From assembly GCA_903813345.2 (NCBI GenBank), contig CAIIXF020000295.1, forward strand, positions 1 through 25,000: 25,000 bases of DNA, read 5' to 3'. The notes beneath the pieces were generated by a model that worked only from the letters and a program-made list of their open reading frames with translations, had not been told where the DNA came from and did not search any database. Shown here piece after piece: positions 17,554-25,000 of the stretch. Source of the stretch: Owenia fusiformis (taxonomy: Eukaryota; Annelida; Polychaeta; Sabellida; Oweniidae). Positions within the stretch are counted from its first letter, which is position 1. Each line of letters opens with the position of its first letter. The position numbers and the translations under genes are program-made.

Positions 17554-18524
17554 CAGTGCGTATCAAAAAAAACGCAACAGATTGTTAACTCGAAAAAGCA
17601 AAAAACAGTGATAACAGCATTGATTTCATTCGATGTACCATAAAGCCATGTGTCTCCTCTTTCCAATGGTATATCATTCATTGATATCGGGTCATGATTG
17701 GGCGAGTAATCATTCCTTTTGCAAAGTTAGGCAAAATTAGCTTGGGACCAAGTTATGAACACCGCGATAGTCCGTGCACAGAGCGAGGTGTCATTGGAAG
17801 AATACAAAAAACAGAGATTAATGCATCATTTTCATTCAATGTACCACAAAGCCACATTTCTCCTCTTTGCAATGTTATGTCATTCATTCTCAGTGGCCAA
17901 ATAATCATTGATCTCGCAAAGTGGGGTAAAACTAGCTTAGAACAAAGTTTAAAACATTGCAAAAGTCAATGCAATGGGCATGGCTATTGGAAAAAGGCGT
18001 GACAGGTGTGGCATAGACAGAAAAGTGTTCATACTCTTACAAGAATACATCATTTACCCCTCCGAGATGCAACCACTCCTTAATTAACAAGCAAAGATGC
18101 GCACATCCCTCAATGTCACTCATGGCTCAGCTCTGAGTCATCTGTGGGTTAAGGCGGAGAAAAGCAACCAATTGGCAATTCCTTTTCGAAATTTTGCAAT
18201 ATCTGGGTGACGAATGGTTAACACTCTGCTCCTGAGATAGCTCCAAAAGAAAAAGTCACAACAATTCAGGTCAGGAGAACTTCCATTAGCACTTAACCCT
18301 TGCACTGACTTTTGCAATACCGGAAACTTGGTCAAAAGCCGACTTTGGCCAATTGTGCAAAAGGAATGATTTTTCGTCCAACCATGGCCACATGTGAATG
18401 AATGGCATACCATTTCAAAGAGGAGGGATGTGGCTTTATGGTATATTGAATGAAATTGATGTAGTCATCACCGGTTTTGTAGTTTTACGAGATAACTGTT
18501 TGTTGCGTTTTTTGATACGCCCTG
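17554..18524. mobile_element. Decayed mariner/Tc1-type transposon
   Basis: Terminal inverted repeats of about 130 bp: left begins CAGTGCGTATCAAAAA, right (reverse complement) CAGGGCGTATCAAAAA. TA flanks the left end; the right flank is AA, presumably decayed. The left terminal region is tandemly duplicated: blocks near 17607 and 17811, each with ATTTTCATTCAATGTACC-like sequence, about 204 bp apart. A transposase remnant lies on the minus strand inside the right half. Confidence 0.85.
18138..18413 (-). pseudogene. Mariner-type transposase C-terminal remnant
   Basis: The frame contains SPDLNCCDFFFWSYLRSRV, matching the conserved SPDLNPxDFFLWGYLK segment around the last catalytic region of Tc1/mariner-superfamily DDE transposases. 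It then reaches HPDIAKFRKGI. Only about 70 codons of the C-terminal part are recognisable; the DDE core upstream is missing. The element is therefore inactive. Confidence 0.75.
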
Positions 18525-18886
18525 AATAACCCTGTTTATTATTTCATGAAGATACTCAGTAAAATTACGATTTCTCTGTGCCTTGGTGTCCAATCAATAT
18601 CATTCGAGTATATCTATGTGTTCCTGACAAGTTTGGGCATCCGGGAAAGACAACGTCTACCCAAAGTTTGCACGCCATATTGACGTAATTTGTTATTGAA
18701 ATCGAGAAGACAAAACAGTTTTGTTAACAGTTTTATATTCTGAATCTTTAAAATCATGGGTGTATCGTATCCATGATATCATATCCATTCAATAACCATG
18801 GGCTTTGGGTGTATAGGCTATTAAGCAGCCTACCTCAATGTATTAACTAACTATAAAAAACTTAACCATGTAGGTCCTATTCATAA

Positions 18887-19461
18887 CATGGACTTCTAAT
18901 CACACCCGGAATAGCCTGACAACGGTAAAGTCAGATACCGTTGTCACAAATGGCGGACATCTGTTTAATCACCTGGTCCTCATTTCATGGGATTTCATCG
19001 TCGTTAATTCTGTGCATGTATTAAGCTCTCGTGATGATTTTCATTTGGAATCCCAATTTTGATCAAATTATGTCGTGAATCGCCACAATATAGCGTCTTC
19101 GATATCGTACATGACAATGGAATCTGAATTTGACTAATTTAGAAAGACAACGGCATATAGTAATTACAGTGTACGTTGTTAATCTCATTTAGATCGGTAA
19201 AATAGACTTTACTTCGATCATGGGCTCTGATAGAGCCCATGCTTCGATGGTAGAACATTATTAACTGTACAATACGTATTAGGACACTTTTATTGATTGT
19301 TGTTCCAAAGGAATTTAGTCTAGGTGCTCTATTAAACATACAGTTCATGAAAATCTAAGTGAAGCGACGGTTATGTCCGCCATTTGTGACAACGATATCA
19401 AACTTTACCGTTGTCAGGCTATTCCGGTGTGAATCAGAACTTTTAATGAGAAGTCCATGTG
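18887..19461. mobile_element. Inverted-repeat (MITE-like) element
   Basis: Arm 18901-18959 (CACACCCGGAATAGCCTGAC ... AAATGGCGGACA) and arm 19374-19431 are reverse complements with a handful of mismatches. Homology continues outward to CATGGACTTCT on both sides. The interior has no coding capacity but holds a perfect 10-bp hairpin CATGGGCTCT-GAT-AGAGCCCATG (19219-19241). Confidence 0.75.
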
Positions 19462-22400
19462 ATTAGAAGACCATGTATATAATAATCCGTGGAAACTAAC
19501 ATATTATAACTAAGCCTTTCATCTTTCATTTGGCCTTCAACGAAAAATAGACAGGTGATGTTATTCCAAGCCATGATCTAATCGCAGAATCTGGAAAAAT
19601 AATATTCTTCATTCTATTTATTCCAATATGGCTTGTTTGGGCCTTTTATTCCAGAGACATGTAGGCCTATTCAACGCGTTTCTTATGAAGAGGATCTGAA
19701 GAATGTTTTCATTCAGATTAGTTTTTTGCCTCGGTAAGTTACCTGAGTTGAATCAAAAACGTAGAATGTGGCACCGCATGTCACGTGATATACAATGATA
19801 TAGAAAAAGTATGTAAATTAGTGCCATCTGTTGTTTTAAAAAAAATAAAGTTTTGCCCCCATGCCTGTTTATTCCATGCTCACCTCGTGTAGCCATGTGT
19901 GAGGGAAGCGGGTCTATTATAAATACAGGATAACACTCTAACACGGATTTTCAAATCGGAAGTTGTAACATTAGCATTATTGACAATTGATGATTGAGTC
20001 CAATGATGTGCAACGATGGGATTGTCCGAGAGTAATGATATTCCGAAGCGTTATCATGCAATCATATCGAATTATTATAGACCATTAAAGAAAACATTTT
20101 GTTGTGCATTGTACCATTGTCAAGCGCAAACAAATGCCAACTAAAGACGAGGATGGGAAAAAACATGTTCGCATACGTAAGCATTGCCACAATGTAGTAC
20201 GAACATGATCGCTGTTTTGTCGATAATAATAAGCAATCATGAAGACTGAGTATAAATTGTTTTAAAATCATCTCATTAAATGGATTATACTGGACGGATT
20301 CAATGCTGTAAGGGTGATCAGTGTAGGTAGAATGCGTTGAAAACACATCACCAACTTCGTCTTATTATCTTGATTGTTTTAAAGTGGACAATCAAAGTGA
20401 TGCGATCATATAATTACTAAACCAATGAAACACAAGATTAAATAAAACGATTAACGTCGTGGTGATGTCACAATGAATTGGATATTTTAGACCTTTTGGT
20501 GCCATTTCGAAATTTTCATCAGCGTTGAAAAGTACGGAAAGAATGAAAGTTGGCCTACATCATCATTTTGGACGCCTTAAAGTATCCACAGCTATAACAA
20601 ACGTGTTTATAATAACGTATTCAATAGGTAAGACTGGGCATTAATTATTCTATTAATCAAATGGTCTAAATGTGTCAATTATAAGTGGGATTCGGCTTAT
20701 TTCAATTAGTTGAAAATAAAAATACGCCAAGAAGCTTAGGCTTCTTAGCATTTTACTATTCGCATATTTAGGTATTTAATCTCTTTACGTAATTGATGAT
20801 GTTTTGTGGTAATATGTTAGGATTAATGATTGATGTGTTTGTTAACACGAATATAATTATGCTTTGTTGAATTTAAAACTGAAATAGCAAGATTAGATCT
20901 CTATCAAACAAAATCTGTAGAGAATTCAAAACCATTGCATTTTACTTATGAAGGTGAATATGTTTTAAGTTCAGCCGTGTCACTTTTATAATTCCCGTTA
21001 AGATAAGATTGCGCTAAGGCAAAACTGAAAATGAAAACCTATTTACACGTACTTCAAGTTATTAAGATACAAGTAAACAAACTACAAATGCCAAATCTTT
21101 GTCAGTAATTATGTCGATTTCGAAAATTTGAGGTGTAATAGAGAATTAGAGCATTTACCAGTTTACTGTTTAATGTTTATTAGTTTGGTAAATAAGATAG
21201 GCAGGGTACTCCATAATAACAATTGAATTTAATATTCAACTAGGAAAGTCAACAATTAAATGTACACAATCCACTCCACTTGATGAAACCGTTTTATCAG
21301 ATTCGTTTTATCACCGTCGTCAATTAATTCTTTTGTGACATTAAATAAATGTACATTGATGAGACAAATATAGAACAGACAACAAGAAGCCCAGTCGTAA
21401 TGTCATCAAGTGCGTTCACATTCAATTACATTTTTCAAACAGCGCATGAATAAACCTGAGCATATCAGAATAATGCGTGTGTAATTAGAAATACAGGACG
21501 TACTTAACCGCATGCGTTTTAATTGCAATGCATGGTTAATTACAACTTTTTTCACTCGCTTCATCGAATCCTTGTTAGCATCCATCATTCAAACTATTAA
21601 ATGACATTTTGATGAGAAAATAATCGAGCTATCAAAAATGTATGACACATACATTTCTGTTTATTTTCTTTGATGATATAATAACATGCATGCTCACAAC
21701 TGTGAACAGATATTTTCAAGTCGTTATGGATTGTTCTGACGCTTATAAGATTTCTTTTCATGATGTTATGTTGAAAACAATTCATATCTTCGAAAATCAA
21801 AGAAAACCTGAAATCACGCACTTCTTGGTATGTTAAGTCTTATGTTTCAATCCACTGACGATTTGTTTGATGGGAATGTAAGTTTTGAGCACAATCACAA
21901 ACAGTTACTATCAATATATATTTTGCACAAACCAATGTAGCTCCATTTAATACAGAGTGAGCTAAAAATGCAACCCGAACAGATTAGAAGGACAACGAGC
22001 GCCATTGCACAAGATATCTGTGAGTGTGTAGTCGGAATAACACAACCTAATGAGTTCAAGTTGCCTCTATAAAGACCATGTCGGCATTTTGAGCATGTTT
22101 TGTAAAATGGCTAGGCTGCGCTTTGCACTCGTTCGACGTCGCTTCTCAAAAGAGAGCTTTGTCTAACTAGACTCTGCGCGCAAGGTATAAAATGGCCACA
22201 AAATCGTGTCCATTTGGAACAGACCAATGAAATTTTGTAGATGAAAGAAAATGGTTCAATTTTGCCATTAATAATGGACGACGTTCAACTCATGCTGGAT
22301 TACTGATTTATCAATGTATTTGTTTGGGTTACCTATTTGGCCCTCTTTGTAGTTACGACTCTTGATTGAATGATATCAGTTAACTCGTGGTTTTTGTGTG

Positions 22401-22955
22401 ATAATCTTGACTGATCACCAGATGACGATGGCTTTACCATTTATGACATTTATATACCCCACCTCATAAGTTTGATAACTGGAGGTTCCCATTGGAAAGC
22501 GTGTTAAAACCTGTTCATGTGTGTAGCTGCACAATTAGAATTTAATCTGATAGCAATCGACGAATTAGTTAAATCGCCAAACATATTGGAAAAAAATTGT
22601 GCTTATGATAGAAAACAAGTAGAAAGTCCCAACATACGACAAGGGGCACGGTGGGATTTCATGGGACGTCATATATGGGCTTTACCCCATGGAACTTCAT
22701 TGGGCAAGGGACTTTGCCCCATAATGTCACATCCCATCGAGCCCCATCGAGAATGAGCATGTTCAATCTTTCAATGGGGTATCGTGGGACTTTTGATCTT
22801 ATCATATATGGCGTGTCAGGTGACCTAAATCACATCATTTGCGTGGGACTCGATCGGGCATTGTGGTACTCGGTGGGACTGAATATACATTGGGCAGAAT
22901 TAATAAAATTTGACACGACTTTGTAAATTGTTTATCATAATTAAATCTCTTGCAG
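19462..22955. other. Intergenic / 5' region of the CBM14-TSP1 gene
   Basis: No supported exon. The start exon of the downstream plus-strand gene should lie here or farther upstream but cannot be picked by eye. A small hairpin AAGAAGC-TTAG-GCTTCTT is at 20729-20746. A GGGAC-rich low-complexity patch lies at 22640-22890. The repeat copy at 22119-22186 is listed separately. Confidence 0.5.
22119..22186 (+). repeat. Dispersed short repeat, copy 2
   Basis: Contains CTTTGCACTCGTTCGACGTC, AAAAGAGAGCTTTGTCT and ACTAGACTCTGCGCGCAAGG, the same blocks in the same order as the other two copies. Confidence 0.65.
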
Positions 22956-23189
22956 GAATATGGTTTTTTATATACCCCCATTCAACAAATGCAATTCGCC
23001 TAACGCCCACCGAAAAAATAAAACAATTCTGCAGTAAGAATGTATTTGGCTACATCGACGACCCAAGAGATTGCATGGTGTTCTGGCAGTGCAGTTGGCG
23101 CAGACCATGGCAGCTAGCGTGTCGTTGTAAAACAAAAGTACAAAGATACGGAACAAAATGGATCCGATGCATTCATAATCGAGGCTCGT
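22956..23189 (+). CDS. Chitin-binding type-2 (CBM14) exon of a secreted CBM14-TSP1 protein
   Basis: Acceptor ctcttgcag, donor T|GTAAGG; phase 1 to 1, 77 full codons. The first residues, IWFFIYPHSTNA, look like the end of a signal peptide, so the start codon lies in an unseen upstream exon. The CBM14 (peritrophin-A) domain follows: FCSKNVFGYIDDPRDC, VFWQC, LACRC, WIRC, then GSC, whose last Cys codon is split by the intron. Six canonical cysteines plus one extra. Such domains bind chitin or mucin-like glycans. Stop codons follow in the intron, so the splice is needed. Confidence 0.85.
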
Positions 23190-23365
23190 GTAAGGCGCTG
23201 AATCATTCATTATTCAAATATTAATATTAGAATATGCCTCAAAAGACGTTCAAAATACATTTACCATTATAAAAATATCCCTAATATCATTTATTTGCAT
23301 ACGCGGGCGATTCAATTTCTCGGGCAATTTCTCTCTTAATATTCTTCAATTCTTTTTATTTGCAG

Positions 23366-23452
23366 GTACTAGTCAAACATATTACGAATGTTTTCCCCAG
23401 CTCGCTACAACAACGGAGCTGCAATTAATCACAAATATAAACAATGATGAAG
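23366..23452 (+). CDS. CBM14-TSP1 gene, linker exon
   Basis: Acceptor tttatttgcag, donor GAAG|GTAGGC; phase 1 to 1, 87 nt. The first two bases (GT) complete TGT, giving GSC and the last cysteine of the CBM14 domain, which validates the junction. It then encodes TSQTYYECFPQLATTTELQL and an Asn/Asp-rich end. This is a short Thr-containing linker with one more Cys. Confidence 0.8.
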
Positions 23453-24798
23453 GTAGGCACGTGCTTTTTTATTAATAATTAGTTGATCTATTTTCAACAT
23501 TTTACAAGGTTCAAAGGTTCATGACCTAAAAGCTATGTTTCTTTATTAATGCCTCCAAATCGGTTCTTTCCAAAACGTGAACCAGTTATTATTAATCTGA
23601 AATAAAGCTACACGTAACGTGTACGGGAACATTGAAAAATGGTAATTACATTTTGTTCTCCCGTCTTACTTGCAATTGCTCGATTGAGTATATTATGTAA
23701 AAGAGGAAAGTACTTGTACAAGATTCGTTCGAAAAGTTTTGCCCGAATGCTTCTCAAGAGAAGAGATTTTACTATTTTTACATGAAATTTCGTACGTATA
23801 TAGTTTCACCTATCTTACATTTATATCTGAAGTTTTAGGACCATACACAATGTACTTCCTGAGATACATTGATTTTAAAATGTGAACCAATGGTCCCATG
23901 ATCCATATGACGTCATTAAATTGAATAAAGTGAATGCCTTGAAAGGCTGAAATTGTTCGGTCAACCTTTGTTCTTTGAACAGTTAGTCAGGTTATGTTAT
24001 AATTGATTTATAATCAATCAAAATATAGAGTTCTTGAGTAGTCTTCCGTTGCAGTTAATGCATTATAAATTCTGTCCAGTCTTTGAGACCACGTCTGAAC
24101 CCTCCTACCGATAAGATGTCAAGCCTTCTGATAACTACAGCTACCTTCAATATATTTTCCTTTGTCTAATTCCATCTTGGAATACTTAGCAATGCATATT
24201 GGAGTCTACCCTTTGCATTCGTTCGACTTCACTTCTTAAAAGAGAGCTTCGTCTTCGTAGTTTATAACTAGACTCTGCGCACAGGGCAATAGGAGTCATC
24301 GTATGCAATGTCTTAAAGCATGAAAGTACATTTGGTTTATATATCACTTGTTTTCTCTTTAAAAATGATATGGACCGTAACGCCATCATCTTGGTTACCA
24401 TAGCAATTGTAAAATGTTAAGTACTAGGTATACATACAAGAAAACTTAACAGTCTAAGGAAATAAGATGGGGCACATACTTACCAAATATGAACAAGATT
24501 GGTTCATTATTTTCATAATTAGATATATCTGTGCAAAACTTTTTGAGCAATCCTTGTAATTAAGTCACTGAAAAAAACAAATTGAGAGAAGGGTAGGTAT
24601 CTCTTTATCATAACAGTGCACGTCCGTACTCACGTTTTCTTAAAAAAGTATGGCTTTAAACTCCCTGTTATTAATACTTGCATGTAGTAACATTGGTTAC
24701 AGTCACATTCATTGAAACTCACAGCCACCAATCGAGGTACAACCATGCGTATCCAGGGGTATGCGTATCATCAATAGTTTCATCGTTCGTTATTTCAG
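23453..24798 (+). other. Intron of the CBM14-TSP1 gene
   Basis: 1.35 kb between the linker exon and the TSP1 exon. It holds one copy of the dispersed short repeat and otherwise nothing recognised. Confidence 0.6.
24209..24287 (+). repeat. Dispersed short repeat, copy 3 (intron of the CBM14-TSP1 gene)
   Basis: Contains CCCTTTGCATTCGTTCGACT, AAAAGAGAGCTTCGTCT and AACTAGACTCTGCGCACAGG. Slightly longer middle than the other copies. Confidence 0.65.
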
Positions 24799-24944
24799 TG
24801 TACGAGTGGGATTATTGGAGTACATGGTCGGAGTGCACGGACTCGTGTGGCAGCGGTGTGCAGAACCGAGCGAGGGAATGTTCGCACGGACCAAGCGACA
24901 TGTGTGACGGCGAGGCGAGCCAAGATAGAGAGTGTAACACACAG
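24799..24944 (+). CDS. Thrombospondin type-1 repeat exon of the CBM14-TSP1 gene
   Basis: Acceptor cgttatttcag, donor CAG|GTAACA; phase 1 to 0. Encodes YEWDYWSTWSECTDSCGSG, then QNRARECSHG and six domain cysteines. WSTWSEC with SCGSG is the TSP1 signature, including the Trp pair that is C-mannosylated in many TSRs. The exon holds one complete TSP1 domain. The gene continues beyond the right edge, probably with more domains. The acceptor phase matches the linker exon exactly (G|TG = Val). I do not recognise a named orthologue. Confidence 0.85.
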
Positions 24945-25000
24945 GTAACAAAATGGTGGTATCAGAAACCTTTACGCTGATACAAAGTGGACGGGAACGT

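Noticed and set aside
17694-18002. 102-codon plus-strand frame
   Set aside because: Spans the duplicated terminal region of the mariner element, opposite to the transposase strand.
22517-22926. Plus-strand open frames just before the CBM14 exon
   Set aside because: Low-complexity GGGAC-rich DNA, frames not joined in phase to the CBM14 exon, no signal peptide.
22910-22955. In-frame upstream extension of the CBM14 exon
   Set aside because: Open only from a TTG codon. The ctcttgcag acceptor marks the exon start, and no ATG is available in frame.
1-25000. CRISPR array, bacterial operons, rRNA or viral genes
   Set aside because: No regularly spaced identical repeats with unique spacers, no polycistronic layout and no viral protein signatures seen; the sequence is animal nuclear DNA.

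Overview
The window is metazoan nuclear DNA. Its genes are split by GT-AG introns, intergenic and intronic DNA is AT-rich and full of foldback and Tc1/mariner-type repeats, and there is no operon structure. The main gene is a sperm-type Na+/H+ exchanger (SLC9C1/sNHE), and the second gene joins chitin-binding type-2 and thrombospondin type-1 domains. Together they suggest a marine invertebrate, probably a non-vertebrate deuterostome. That placement is an inference from the gene content; no species is identified.

Layout. Positions 1-3300 hold repeats only: a 29-bp minisatellite that turns into inverted copies, an inverted-repeat element at 981-1248, a near-perfect 60-bp-arm hairpin at 2309-2459, and a TTTCA-rich tandem array. 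Positions 3346-16439 hold an apparently complete SLC9C1 gene on the minus strand. I rebuilt it as 22 coding exons with every reading phase consistent. It encodes a ~13-helix exchanger domain, a voltage-sensor domain with seven regularly spaced basic residues in S4, a cyclic-nucleotide-binding domain (CNBD) and a conserved C-terminal region. Its introns host a G-tract-rich transposon (12976-14390, with a 5-bp target-site repeat) and an 865-bp palindromic Tc1/mariner-like foldback (10704-11568). Positions 16440-22955 are intergenic. They hold two perfect CRE octamers close to the exchanger start, a decayed mariner element with a transposase remnant (17554-18524) and an inverted-repeat element around 18887-19461. 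From 22956 to the right edge, three exons of a plus-strand secreted or surface protein (CBM14 then TSP1) are visible; its first exon and its 3' part are not.

The main discovery candidate is in the CNBD. Two adjacent exons (5118-5294 and 4870-5085) each encode a full alternative phosphate-binding cassette ending in the same TSETSVQ/TAETSVQ stretch. Both are phase 0 to 0, and only 32 nt separate them, too short for a normal intron. This predicts mutually exclusive splicing of the ligand-binding half of the CNBD. The residue after the phosphate-binding Arg is Thr in one exon and Ala in the other, the position that separates PKG-like from PKA-like cassettes. Alternative splicing could therefore retune cAMP/cGMP gating of the exchanger.

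How it works together: in the known sea urchin system, hyperpolarisation moves the S4 segment, cyclic nucleotide binding shifts the voltage dependence, and the exchanger alkalinises the sperm. All three modules are intact here. The CBM14-TSP1 gene has no evident functional link to it.
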